In this document: piece by piece, positions 33,224 to 40,963 of the stretch
Numbering within the stretch: the first letter of the stretch is position 1
Layout of the letters: each line of letters begins with the position of its first letter
Assembly (NCBI GenBank): GCA_016213755.1
Contig: JACQZT010000285.1
Coordinates: 1-40,963, forward strand
Direction: 5' to 3'
Source of the DNA: Acidobacteriota bacterium
Lineage (GTDB): Bacteria > Acidobacteriota > Terriglobia > Bryobacterales > Bryobacteraceae
DNA length: 40,963 bases
Translations under genes and position numbers: made by a program
The notes under the pieces: generated by a model
Database searches by the model: none
The model's input: only the letters and a program-made list of their open reading frames with translations
What the model was told of the DNA's origin: nothing

Positions 33224-34007
33224 ATTTCTGAACGAGGAACAGATCCTCCAGGGTGCCCCCCGCATGGGCCCCGAGGATCGGTTCCGTTTTCGCTGCGATG
33301 CCGCGCTGGATTGCTTCACGCACTGCTGCCGCGATGTGTCGATCGTGCTGACGCCGTACGATATCATCCGCATGAAGCGCGCCCTGGGCATCGATTCTTC
33401 CGAGTTCCTCGAGAAGTACACCATCTCGCCCTTTACCGCGGAGCAGAAGTTCCCGATTATCCTCCTGCGGATGGAGGGCGAGTCGCGGCGCTGCCCGTTT
33501 GTCGGCGAGAAGGGTTGCGGCATCTACGCCGGCCGGCCCTGGGCCTGCCGCATGTATCCCTTGGGAGTGGCGGCGCCTCAGAACCCGAACCCGGCCGACC
33601 ACGCCTTTCACTTCCTGGTGCGCGAGGATCTGTGCCACGGTCACGACCTGGGCGAGGGCTGCACGGTGCGCGAATGGCTGGACGCCCAGGGTATTGAAGA
33701 GTACGACATGATGGGCGCCCCGTACCGGGATCTGACCCTGCACTCCTTCTGGGACGGCGGCCAGCCGCTCACGCCGGAGCAGGTCGGGATGTTTCACATG
33801 GCCTGCTACGATCCGGACCGCTTTCGCCGCTTCGTCTTCGAGACGCGCTTCCTGACGCTGTTTGAAGTCGACGAGGCCCGGGTGGAAGCCTTGCGCAAGG
33901 ACGATCTGGAGCTGTTCGAGTTCGGCGTGCAGTGGCTGCGGTTCAGCCTGTTTCGGGAGAAGACGATGAAGTTGCGCGGATCGGTCTTGGAGGCGCGCCA
34001 GAAATGA
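33213..34007 (+). CDS. YkgJ-family cysteine-cluster (Fe-S) protein
   Basis: A 264-residue protein starting at GTG inside the previous gene. It has the YkgJ/CxxCxxCC pattern: FRCDAALDCFTHCCRDVSI at about 27-45, then CPFVGEKGCGIYAGRPWACR at about 94-113 and a later DLCHGHDLGEGC. The family binds a metal or Fe-S cluster; some members help flavoprotein or Fe-S enzyme maturation. Its stop overlaps the qmoA start (ATGA), so its production is tied to QmoA. Maturation or electron-transfer assistance for Qmo is a reasonable inference. Length is longer than minimal YkgJ proteins, with an extra C-terminal helical part. Confidence 0.82.
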   Translation: MPTRFLNEEQILQGAPRMGPEDRFRFRCDAALDCFTHCCRDVSIVLTPYDIIRMKRALGIDSSEFLEKYTISPFTAEQKFPIILLRMEGESRRCPFVGEKGCGIYAGRPWACRMYPLGVAAPQNPNPADHAFHFLVREDLCHGHDLGEGCTVREWLDAQGIEEYDMMGAPYRDLTLHSFWDGGQPLTPEQVGMFHMACYDPDRFRRFVFETRFLTLFEVDEARVEALRKDDLELFEFGVQWLRFSLFREKTMKLRGSVLEARQK

Positions 34008-35257
34008 TCGCGGGCAAACCCATTCTGGTTCTCGGAGGCGGCATCGCGGGCATGACCGCGGCCCTCGAGGCGGCGGAGGCGGGCTGCGAGGTCGTTCTCG
34101 TGGAGAAAGCCCCCTACCTGGGCGGCCGCGTCGCGAAGATGAACCTGTACTTCCCGAAGCTGTGCCCGCCTTCCTGCGGTCTGGAGATCAACCTCAAGCG
34201 CCTGCGGGCCAATCCCCGAATCCAGGTCCTCACCCAGGCGGAACTGATCGAACTGAGCGGCTCCGCTGGCGACTTCACCGCCACCGTGAAGGTTGCGCCG
34301 CGTTACGTCACGGCCGCCTGCACGCGGTGCGGTTTCTGTGCCGAGGCCTGTCCGGCGGAGCGGCCGGATGAGTTCAACTACGGCCTGTCGAAGACCAAGG
34401 CCGTGTACCTGCCGCACGCGATGGCCTGGCCGGAACGATATGTCGTCGAGCGGCCGCTCTGCCCGCCAGGCTGCGCCGCCTGCGCCCAGGCCTGCCCGTA
34501 CGGCGCGGTGGACCTGCACCAGCAGGAAGAGCGGAGGACCTTTCAGGTGGCGGCGGTGATCGCGGCCACCGGCTGGGCGCCCTATAACGCCGCGCGGATC
34601 GAAGGGCTGGGCTACGGGGAAAGCAAGAACGTGGTCACCAACCTGGTCCTCGAGCGGCTGGCCGCGCCCAACGGACCCACGGGCGGGAAGATCCTGCGGC
34701 CCTCCGACGGCCGCGCGCCGCGCCTGGTTGCGTTTGTGCAGTGCGCCGGTTCGCGCGACGAGAACCATCTGCCGTATTGTTCGGGGGTGTGCTGCGCGGC
34801 CTCCCTGAAGCAGGCCGCTTACGTCCGCTCGCAGTATCCCGACGCGAGAGTGGTCGTCTTCTACATCGACATTCGAACCTCCGGCCGTCTGGAGGACTTC
34901 TACTCGCGCATCGCCGCCGACACCAACGTGCAATTCATCAAGGGCAAGGTGGCCCACATCGACGAAGATCCGGCCACCGGAGACCTGGTGGTTCACGCCG
35001 AAGACATCCTGCGCGGGAAGCAGCTTGCCCTCCACGCGGACCTGGTGGTGCTGGCCACCGGCATCGTGCCCCAGACCCAGGGGCTTCCGGCCGCCTTCCC
35101 GGTGGACGAATACCGCTTCGCGGGCAACGGCAAGGCGGGCCTGTATCCGGCGGGCTGCGCGCACCGCCCCGAGGAGGTATCGGCGTCCGTGCAGGAAGCC
35201 ACGGGCGCGGCGTTGAAGGCATTGCATTGCGTCGTCAGGAGCGCCCACCATGGATAA
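34004..35257 (+). CDS. qmoA: Quinone-interacting membrane-bound oxidoreductase, subunit A
   Basis: A 417-residue HdrA-like flavoprotein of the QmoABC complex, which carries electrons from menaquinol to AprBA. The FAD motif PILVLGGGIAGMTAALEAA is at 6-24, and the HdrA-type CPPSCGLEINL is at 54-64. [4Fe-4S]-type clusters are CTRCGFCAEACP (106-117) and CPPGCAACAQACP (153-165). It begins at ATG 34004, overlapping the YkgJ stop by 4 bases, and ends 8 bases inside qmoB. Length is normal for QmoA. Confidence 0.95.
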   Translation: MIAGKPILVLGGGIAGMTAALEAAEAGCEVVLVEKAPYLGGRVAKMNLYFPKLCPPSCGLEINLKRLRANPRIQVLTQAELIELSGSAGDFTATVKVAPRYVTAACTRCGFCAEACPAERPDEFNYGLSKTKAVYLPHAMAWPERYVVERPLCPPGCAACAQACPYGAVDLHQQEERRTFQVAAVIAATGWAPYNAARIEGLGYGESKNVVTNLVLERLAAPNGPTGGKILRPSDGRAPRLVAFVQCAGSRDENHLPYCSGVCCAASLKQAAYVRSQYPDARVVVFYIDIRTSGRLEDFYSRIAADTNVQFIKGKVAHIDEDPATGDLVVHAEDILRGKQLALHADLVVLATGIVPQTQGLPAAFPVDEYRFAGNGKAGLYPAGCAHRPEEVSASVQEATGAALKALHCVVRSAHHG

Positions 35258-37508
35258 GAAGCTCGGCGTCTACATCTGTAGCGGGTGCGGCATCGGCGAC
35301 GCGATCGACACGGAGAAGCTGGCCAGGGTGGCCGCGCGCGAGTGCAAAGCGCCGCTGTGCAAGGTCCATCCGTTCCTGTGCGGCGAAGAGGGCATCGCGG
35401 CCGTTCGAATGGACGTCGCCGATGGCGCTGTCAACACCCTGATCGTGGCGGCCTGCTCGCCGCGGGCCAAGAGCGAGGTGTTTTCGTTCGACCCCGGCGC
35501 GACGATTCTCGAGCGCGTCAATCTGCGCGAGCACGTGAGCTGGTCGCACAAGGCCAAGGACGAAGACACGCAGATGCTGGCCGAGGACTATCTGCGCATG
35601 GGGGTCGTCAAGGCGCGGAAGAGCGAACCGCTCGAGCCGGTGTCCGAAGCGGTCTCCAAGAAGCTGCTGGTGGTGGGAGGCGGGATCACCGGAATCAGCG
35701 CCGCTCTGGCCGCGGCCGATGCCGGCTACGAAGTGGCGCTGGTCGAGAAAGAGGCAAAGCTGGGCGGGTTTGTCGCCACCCTGAAGCAGCGCTTTCCCGC
35801 CCTGGCGCCTTACACCGAGCCGGCCGGCGACGGGTTCCAGGCCAAGATCGACGCCGCCAGCTATCACTCGAAGATCCAGGTTTTCAAGTCCGCGCGCATT
35901 CTCCGCACCGCGGGGCAGCCGGGCATGTTCGACGTGACCATCGAAACCCCGGAAGCCACCAGCGAGATCCGCGCCGGCGCGATTGTCCTGGCCACCGGCT
36001 GGAAACCGTACGATGCTTCCCGCCTCGGGCATCTGGGTTACGGCGCCAGCCCGGACGTGGTCACCAACGTTGAGTTCGAACGCCTGGCCGCGGCGGGGAA
36101 GATCGTCCGCCCCTCGGACGGCAAGCCCGCCGGCAGCGTGCTTTTCGTGCAATGCGCCGGCTCGCGCGACCAGGAGCATCTCTCCTATTGCTCTTCGGTG
36201 TGCTGCATGGCGACGTTGAAGCACGCCACTTACATTCGCGAGCAAAACCCGGACGCGCAGGTCTTCATCGTCTACAAAGACATGCGCACGCCCGGGCTGT
36301 ACGAGAGGTTCTACCGCGCGGCCCAGGACCATCCCCTCAATTTCCTGACCAAGGGCGAGGTGACCTCGGTGGCCGTCACGGCCGAAGGGAAGCTGGCGGT
36401 CCAGGTCAGGGAGACGCTGATCGGTGAAGCGATCCAGATGCGGGTGGACCTGGTGGTCCTGGCCACCGGGATGGCGCCGGCCTCGGCCGATGGCGAGGCC
36501 ATCCGCGCGCTGGAAGACGCCGAGATCCGCTGCGTGAAGAGCGAGTCGGAGGGCCAGCGCGCCGAGGCGGCGCGGACGGTCGAGCAGCTCAAGATTCACA
36601 AGGGCTCCGAGATCCTCAACCTGACCTACCGCCAGGGACCGGACCTGCCGGTGCTGAAGTACGGGTTTCCGGATTCGCATTTTGTGTGCTTCCCCTACGA
36701 GACCCGGCGCACGGGCATTTACGCGGCGGGCGCCGTGCGGGCTCCCATGGATGCGCAGCGCGCCGAAGAGGACGCCTGGGGCGCGGCCCTGAAGGCCATC
36801 CAATCGGTGGAACTCGCCGAACGCGGCCAGGCGGTCCATCCCCGCGCGGGCGACACATCGTTCCCCAGCTTCTTCCTGCAACGCTGCACCCAGTGCAAGC
36901 GCTGCACCGAGGAATGCCCGTTTGGCACGCTCGACGAGGACGAAAAAGGCACGCCCAAACCCAACCCGTACCGCTGCCGGCGCTGCGGCATCTGCATGGG
37001 CTCCTGCCCGGAACGGATCGTTTCGTTCAAAAACTACTCGGTGGACATGATCGCCTCGATGATCAAGGCCATCGAGGTGCCCGAGGAGGACGAAGAGAAG
37101 CCCCGGGTGCTGGTGTTCATGTGCGAGAACGACGCCTATCCGGCGCTCGACCTGGCGGGTTACAACCGCCTGCAATACGACCCCAGCGTGAGGGTGATCC
37201 CGCTGCGCTGCCTGGGTTCGCTCAACATCGTCTGGATCGCCGACGCGCTGAGCCGCGGCATCGACGGCGTGATGCTGATCGGCTGCAAGTACGGGGACGA
37301 CTATCAGTGTCACTTCGTCCGCGGCAGCGAGCTGGCCAACCGGCGGCTGGAAAACGTCAAGGAGACGCTCCAGCGTCTGCAACTGGAAACCGGCCGGCTC
37401 CAGTTGACCGAACTGGCCATTCACGAGTATGGTAAGCTGCCGGAACTGATCGGCGGTTTCATGGAACGGATCCGCGAGATGGGACCCAATCCGTACAAGG
37501 GGTTCTGA
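35250..37508 (+). CDS. qmoB: Quinone-interacting membrane-bound oxidoreductase, subunit B
   Basis: A 752-residue HdrA-like flavoprotein. An N-terminal cysteine segment (VYICSGCGIGD, 8-18) is followed by the FAD domain (LLVVGGGITGISAALAAADA, about 139-158). Two [4Fe-4S] sites are CTQCKRCTEECP (546-557) and CRRCGICMGSCP (576-587). An MvhD-like C-terminal domain (about 618-745) contains VLVFMCENDAYPALDLAGY and LIGCKYGDDYQCHF. This domain order is typical of QmoB. QmoB is soluble and bound to QmoA and QmoC at the cytosolic face. Confidence 0.95.
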   Translation: MDKKLGVYICSGCGIGDAIDTEKLARVAARECKAPLCKVHPFLCGEEGIAAVRMDVADGAVNTLIVAACSPRAKSEVFSFDPGATILERVNLREHVSWSHKAKDEDTQMLAEDYLRMGVVKARKSEPLEPVSEAVSKKLLVVGGGITGISAALAAADAGYEVALVEKEAKLGGFVATLKQRFPALAPYTEPAGDGFQAKIDAASYHSKIQVFKSARILRTAGQPGMFDVTIETPEATSEIRAGAIVLATGWKPYDASRLGHLGYGASPDVVTNVEFERLAAAGKIVRPSDGKPAGSVLFVQCAGSRDQEHLSYCSSVCCMATLKHATYIREQNPDAQVFIVYKDMRTPGLYERFYRAAQDHPLNFLTKGEVTSVAVTAEGKLAVQVRETLIGEAIQMRVDLVVLATGMAPASADGEAIRALEDAEIRCVKSESEGQRAEAARTVEQLKIHKGSEILNLTYRQGPDLPVLKYGFPDSHFVCFPYETRRTGIYAAGAVRAPMDAQRAEEDAWGAALKAIQSVELAERGQAVHPRAGDTSFPSFFLQRCTQCKRCTEECPFGTLDEDEKGTPKPNPYRCRRCGICMGSCPERIVSFKNYSVDMIASMIKAIEVPEEDEEKPRVLVFMCENDAYPALDLAGYNRLQYDPSVRVIPLRCLGSLNIVWIADALSRGIDGVMLIGCKYGDDYQCHFVRGSELANRRLENVKETLQRLQLETGRLQLTELAIHEYGKLPELIGGFMERIREMGPNPYKGF

Positions 37509-37521
37509 GGTGGCAAACGCG

Positions 37522-38673
37522 ATGTCGAGCCTTCCACTGATTCAGCCCGACGCCGCCTTCATCCGAGAAGTGATGCAGGCCGGCGGCGGGGACCTGAAGA
37601 AGTGCTTTCAGTGCGCCACCTGTTCGGTGGTCTGCGATCTGTCCCCGCAGGACGCGCCTTTCCCGCGCAAGCAGATGATCGCCGCCCAGTGGGGCTTGAA
37701 AGACCGGCTGCTGTGCGACCCGGCCATCTGGCTGTGCCACAACTGCGGCAGTTGCACCACGCGCTGCCCGCGCCAGGCCCGGCCGGGAGACGTCATGGCG
37801 GCGCTGCGCCGGCAGGCCATCCGGCACTACGCCTTTCCGAAGTTCATGGGGAAGCTGGCGACCGAACCTCGCGCCCTGCCGCTGGTGTTCCTGCTGCCGG
37901 TGCTCATCGTGCTGGCCATCGCGCTGTGGGTTCCCAAAGGCCCCGCGACTCCCGACCTCGAATTCGCCAACCTGTTTCCAATTCCGGCGCTGGAAGCCCT
38001 CTACTTCACGGTTTCCGGGCTGGTGCTGGTGGCGTTTGGGGTGGGCCTGGTCCGCTACCTTAAGGCGCTGAAGAAATGTTGCCCCGAGACGATCCTCAAC
38101 CTGCCCCCGGCCTCGGCGGAGATCATTACTCACGAGCGCTTCGCCCAGTGCAGCGAAAACCAGGGCGTGCGCTGGGGACACGCTCTCGTGCTGTGGGGTT
38201 TCCTCGGTCTGGCGTTCATCGGCACGGCGGTGGGGCTGGGGACCATGACCGGCCTCCTGCGCACCCCTTTGCCCATGGGCGGCGCGTTCAAAATCCTGGC
38301 CAACGCGGGCGCCGCGGTGATCCTGGCCGGATGTATCATTCTGCTCAAAGAAAGGCTGGGCGATGCGGCGCGCCGGGCCGCCAGCAGCTACTTTGACTGG
38401 TTCTTCCTCTGGACCCTGACCGCGGTGGTCCTGACCGGCATCCTTTCGCAGTTTCTCAGGCTGGCGCAAATCGCCTACCTGATGTATCCGGTGTACTTTG
38501 TGCACCTCGTGCTCACTTTGTCGCTGTTTCTTTACGCTCCCTACTCCAAGTTCGCCCACTTGGCCTACCGCACGGCGGCCATGGCGAGCACGGAGCCGTG
38601 GATCCCCAAGCGGCGGAAATCGCGCCGCATCAGCGAGCAGGGGGCCGAGCATTGTGTGGACTTCTATAGCTAG
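37522..38673 (+). CDS. qmoC: Quinone-interacting membrane-bound oxidoreductase, subunit C
   Basis: A 383-residue membrane subunit. An HdrC-like N-terminus has two Fe-S motifs, CFQCATCSVVCDL (28-40) and CHNCGSCTTRCPRQ (72-85). An HdrE/NarI-like cytochrome b part with about six hydrophobic helices follows from residue 110 on (LPLVFLLPVLIVLAIALWV is the first). It takes electrons from the quinone pool. The ATG at 37522 has GAGGTG nine bases upstream; a GTG at 37510 is an alternative. Full family length. Confidence 0.94.
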   Translation: MSSLPLIQPDAAFIREVMQAGGGDLKKCFQCATCSVVCDLSPQDAPFPRKQMIAAQWGLKDRLLCDPAIWLCHNCGSCTTRCPRQARPGDVMAALRRQAIRHYAFPKFMGKLATEPRALPLVFLLPVLIVLAIALWVPKGPATPDLEFANLFPIPALEALYFTVSGLVLVAFGVGLVRYLKALKKCCPETILNLPPASAEIITHERFAQCSENQGVRWGHALVLWGFLGLAFIGTAVGLGTMTGLLRTPLPMGGAFKILANAGAAVILAGCIILLKERLGDAARRAASSYFDWFFLWTLTAVVLTGILSQFLRLAQIAYLMYPVYFVHLVLTLSLFLYAPYSKFAHLAYRTAAMASTEPWIPKRRKSRRISEQGAEHCVDFYS

Positions 38674-38694
38674 CAGATAACAGGAGAATGGCAT

Positions 38695-39882
38695 ATGGCC
38701 GAGAACGGAAACCGAAAGACGAAGCTCCTGGACCAGCTCGAATCCGGGCCGTGGCCGAGTTTCGTCACCGAGATCAAGAAGGCCCGGGAAGGCAGCCCCG
38801 TTTGCGAGGACCTTCTCGGGCAACTCGAACTTTCCTACGAAGAGAAAAAAGGGCACTGGAAGCACGGCGGTATCGTGGGTGTCCTGGGCTACGGCGGCGG
38901 GGTGATCGGCCGCTACAGCGACGTGGGCGAGCAGTTCCCCAACGTCGCGCACTTCCACACCCTGCGCATTAACCAGCCTTCCGGATGGTTCTACTCGAGC
39001 GAAGCCATCCGGACGCTGTGCGACATCTGGGAGAAACACGGTTCGGGGCTCACCAACATGCACGGCTCCACGGGAGACATCGTCTTCCTGGGCACCAAGA
39101 CCGACGAGCTGGAGCCTACCTTCAAGGAACTGACCGAGGCCGGGTTCGACCTGGGCGGCTCGGGTTCCTGCATGCGCACGCCTTCGTGCTGCGTCGGGCA
39201 AGCGCGCTGCGAGTGGGCCAGCTACGACACCATGAAGCTGTGCTACGACGTCACCATGAACTACCAGGACGAGCTGCACCGTCCTCCGTTCCCTTACAAG
39301 TTCAAGGTGAAGTGCGCCGGCTGCCCGAACGACTGCGTGGCATCAGTGGCGCGCGCGGATCTGTCCGTCATCGGAACCTGGAAAGACGACATCCAGCAGG
39401 ATGACGCCGCGGTGGCCGAGTATGCCGCGGGCGGGCTGGACATCCAGAAGGACGTGTGCGAGCGCTGCCCCACCCGCTGCATGAACTGGGACGGGAAGCA
39501 GCTCGCTATCGACAACCGCGAGTGCGTCCGCTGCATGCACTGCATCAACGTGATGCCCAAAGCCTTGCGGCCGGGCAAGGAGAAAGGCGCCACCCTGCTC
39601 ATCGGCTCCAAGGCGCCCATCGTCGCGGGAGCGCTGTTGAGCTCGGTGCTGGTTCCGTTTGTGCCCGCCGAGGAACTGTTCGATACGATCAAGGAACTGA
39701 TCTCCCGCGTGTGGGAGTTCTGGGACGAGTACGGCAAGAACCGCGAGCGGGTCGGGGAACTGATCCAGCGCGTGGGGATGGCCAACTTCCTCGACGCGAT
39801 CGGTCTGGATCCCGTGCCCGAGATGGTTTCGGCGCCCCGGGATAACCCGTATATTTTCTTCCAGACCAAAGAAGAAAAGTGA
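38695..39882 (+). CDS. dsrA: Dissimilatory sulfite reductase, alpha subunit
   Basis: A 395-residue subunit of the siroheme sulfite reductase. The start ([20 protein letters not shown]) and [20 protein letters not shown] (54-73) are hallmark. Siroheme-cluster cysteines are C166-x5-C172 and C210-x3-C214 (GCPNDC). The inserted ferredoxin domain (about 250-290) holds CERCPTRC and CVRCMHC. It is about 40 residues shorter than Desulfovibrio DsrA: part of the insertion before the ferredoxin is missing and the C-terminus ends soon after NPYIFF. All visible cofactor ligands are kept, so it should be active. AGGAG precedes the ATG; 21 bases separate it from qmoC. Confidence 0.96.
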   Translation: MAENGNRKTKLLDQLESGPWPSFVTEIKKAREGSPVCEDLLGQLELSYEEKKGHWKHGGIVGVLGYGGGVIGRYSDVGEQFPNVAHFHTLRINQPSGWFYSSEAIRTLCDIWEKHGSGLTNMHGSTGDIVFLGTKTDELEPTFKELTEAGFDLGGSGSCMRTPSCCVGQARCEWASYDTMKLCYDVTMNYQDELHRPPFPYKFKVKCAGCPNDCVASVARADLSVIGTWKDDIQQDDAAVAEYAAGGLDIQKDVCERCPTRCMNWDGKQLAIDNRECVRCMHCINVMPKALRPGKEKGATLLIGSKAPIVAGALLSSVLVPFVPAEELFDTIKELISRVWEFWDEYGKNRERVGELIQRVGMANFLDAIGLDPVPEMVSAPRDNPYIFFQTKEEK

Positions 39883-39902
39883 TTGGAAGGAGAGACGAGA
39901 TC

Positions 39903-40963
39903 ATGGCAACGCAACCGAAAAGAATCACGGACATCGGTCCTCCGAACTACGAGAAGTTCCTGCATCCCCTGATCAAGAAGAATTACGGCCAGTGGAAGTA
40001 CCACGAAACGCTGGCCCCGGGCGTACTCTGCCACGTGGCCGAGTCGGGCGACAAGATCTTCTCCGTTCGGGCCGCCTCTCCGCGCCTGCTGAGTATCCAG
40101 AGTCTGCGCCTGTTCGCCGCCCTGGCCGACAAGTACTGCGGCGGCTACCTGCGCTTCACCAGCCGCAACAACGTCGAGTTTCTGCTCGACAACGCGGCCA
40201 ACATCGAGCCGTTGAAGCGGGAACTGCTGGCGGAGAATTTCCCGGTGGGCGGCACCAACAACGCCATCAGCAACATCGTCCACACGCAGGGATGGGTGCA
40301 CTGCCACTCCTCGGCCACGGACGCCTCGGGTCTGGTGAAGAGCGTCATGGACGAGCTGTTCGAGTACTTCGCCGAGGAGAAACTGCCGGCCAAGCTGCGC
40401 ATCGCGGTGGCCTGCTGCCTGAATATGTGCGGCGCGGTGCACTGCTCCGACATCGCCATCCTGGGCATTCACCGCAAGCCGCCGCAGATCAAGCACGAAA
40501 TCCTGCCCAAGGTCTGCGAGGTACCCACGCTCATCGCTTCCTGCCCCACCGGCGCCATCCGGCCGGCCAGCGTCGGCGGCAAGCAGTCCGTCGAAGTGAT
40601 CGACGAGCAGTGCATGTACTGCGGCCACTGCTACACGGTCTGCCCGGCCATGCCCATGAACGACCCCGAGAACGACGGCATCTCCATCTGGGTGGGCGGC
40701 AAGGTGAGCAACGCCCGCTCCGCGCCCAAGTTCACTAAGCTGGCCATCCCCTTCCTGCCCAACCATCCGCCGCGCTGGCCTGAAGTTGTCGGCGCGGTGG
40801 CCAACATCGTGCATGTGTACGCGCAAAACGCCAAGAAGTTCGAGCGCGTGGGCGAGTGGATCGATCGCATCGGCTGGCCGAAATTCTTCGAGCTGACCGG
40901 CATTCCGTTCACGCGCTACCACATCGACGACTTCAAACACGCCGGAATGACGTACGCCCGTTC
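39903..40963 (+). CDS. dsrB: Dissimilatory sulfite reductase, beta subunit (runs off the window)
   Basis: 353 residues are present, with the stop outside the window; by comparison with known DsrB only about ten residues are missing. Catalytic regions are visible: [32 protein letters not shown] (113-131), the cysteine-rich [15 protein letters not shown] (169-183), and a ferredoxin domain C237-x2-C240-x2-C243-x3-C247. It pairs with DsrA as alpha2beta2 and carries the catalytic siroheme. GGAAGGAGAG lies just upstream of the ATG, which is 20 bases after the dsrA stop. Confidence 0.95.
   Translation, partial: MATQPKRITDIGPPNYEKFLHPLIKKNYGQWKYHETLAPGVLCHVAESGDKIFSVRAASPRLLSIQSLRLFAALADKYCGGYLRFTSRNNVEFLLDNAANIEPLKRELLAENFPVGGTNNAISNIVHTQGWVHCHSSATDASGLVKSVMDELFEYFAEEKLPAKLRIAVACCLNMCGAVHCSDIAILGIHRKPPQIKHEILPKVCEVPTLIASCPTGAIRPASVGGKQSVEVIDEQCMYCGHCYTVCPAMPMNDPENDGISIWVGGKVSNARSAPKFTKLAIPFLPNHPPRWPEVVGAVANIVHVYAQNAKKFERVGEWIDRIGWPKFFELTGIPFTRYHIDDFKHAGMTYAR

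Noticed and set aside
38695-40963. Oxidative (reverse) dsr system
   Set aside because: DsrD is present, Apr is paired with QmoABC rather than AprM, and no dsrEFH, dsrL or sox genes are seen in the window. The reductive reading fits better, although DsrC and DsrMKJOP are out of view.
1-40963. CRISPR arrays, tRNA, rRNA, prophage or insertion-sequence transposase
   Set aside because: No evenly spaced repeat units, cloverleaf-like sequence, ribosomal RNA signature, phage structural gene or transposase was recognised on either strand by reading; short tRNAs could still be missed without a covariance search.

Overview
This window is GC-rich bacterial DNA. It carries an almost complete gene set for dissimilatory sulfate reduction: sat, aprBA, qmoABC, dsrAB, dsrD and dsrN. 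The other genes include a Tat-exported sulfatase, a GH28 glycosidase, a sugar isomerase, a PEP-CTERM protein and the C-terminal remnant of an Oar-type TonB-dependent receptor. That mixture points to an acidobacterium (Bryobacterales/Solibacter-like), comparable to the dsr-carrying peatland Acidobacteria already described. The lineage is an inference from gene content; no rRNA gene is present. DsrD together with AprBA-QmoABC argues for the reductive direction.

Layout. 1-4 kb: end of an esterase, a sulfatase, a Phd/PIN toxin-antitoxin pair with a palindromic operator, a 250-bp element with near-perfect 32-bp inverted ends, and a secreted protein with three Rid-like repeats. 4-7.7 kb: vitamin B6 operon (MocR-type regulator, pdxS, pdxT) followed by a low-molecular-weight phosphatase/arsenate-reductase-like gene. 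7.7-11.2 kb: ornithine-to-proline pair (proC, rocD), receptor remnant, TIM-barrel isomerase.

11.2-17.7 kb (minus strand), operon A: sat, a cytidylate-kinase-like/BON fusion, a TSUP (TauE/SafE) permease, an Alph_Pro_TM/TIGR02186 membrane protein, and an 853-residue PEP-synthase-like protein. 18.6-25 kb (minus strand), operon B: a small membrane protein, a second TSUP permease, a DUF4881-like lipoprotein, a second PEP-synthase-like protein (847 residues), dsrD and dsrN. The two operons repeat one theme: TSUP permease, accessory envelope proteins, and a phosphohistidine-type protein without the usual C-terminal PEP barrel. I consider this the least explained system in the window.

25-29.6 kb: GH28 enzyme, an outer-membrane porin, and a uroporphyrinogen-III methyltransferase fused to a degenerate O-methyltransferase-like half. 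29.9-41 kb (plus strand): one tightly packed operon, marR-like, aprB, aprA, zinc ribbon, YkgJ-type Fe-S protein, qmoA, qmoB, qmoC, dsrA, dsrB; dsrB runs off the end.

How they work together: Sat activates sulfate to APS. AprBA reduces APS to sulfite with electrons from quinol through QmoABC. DsrAB reduces sulfite, using siroheme whose precursor is made by the SUMT and amidated by DsrN, with DsrD as activator. The TSUP permeases probably move sulfate, sulfite or another sulfur anion. DsrC and DsrMKJOP are not in the window.
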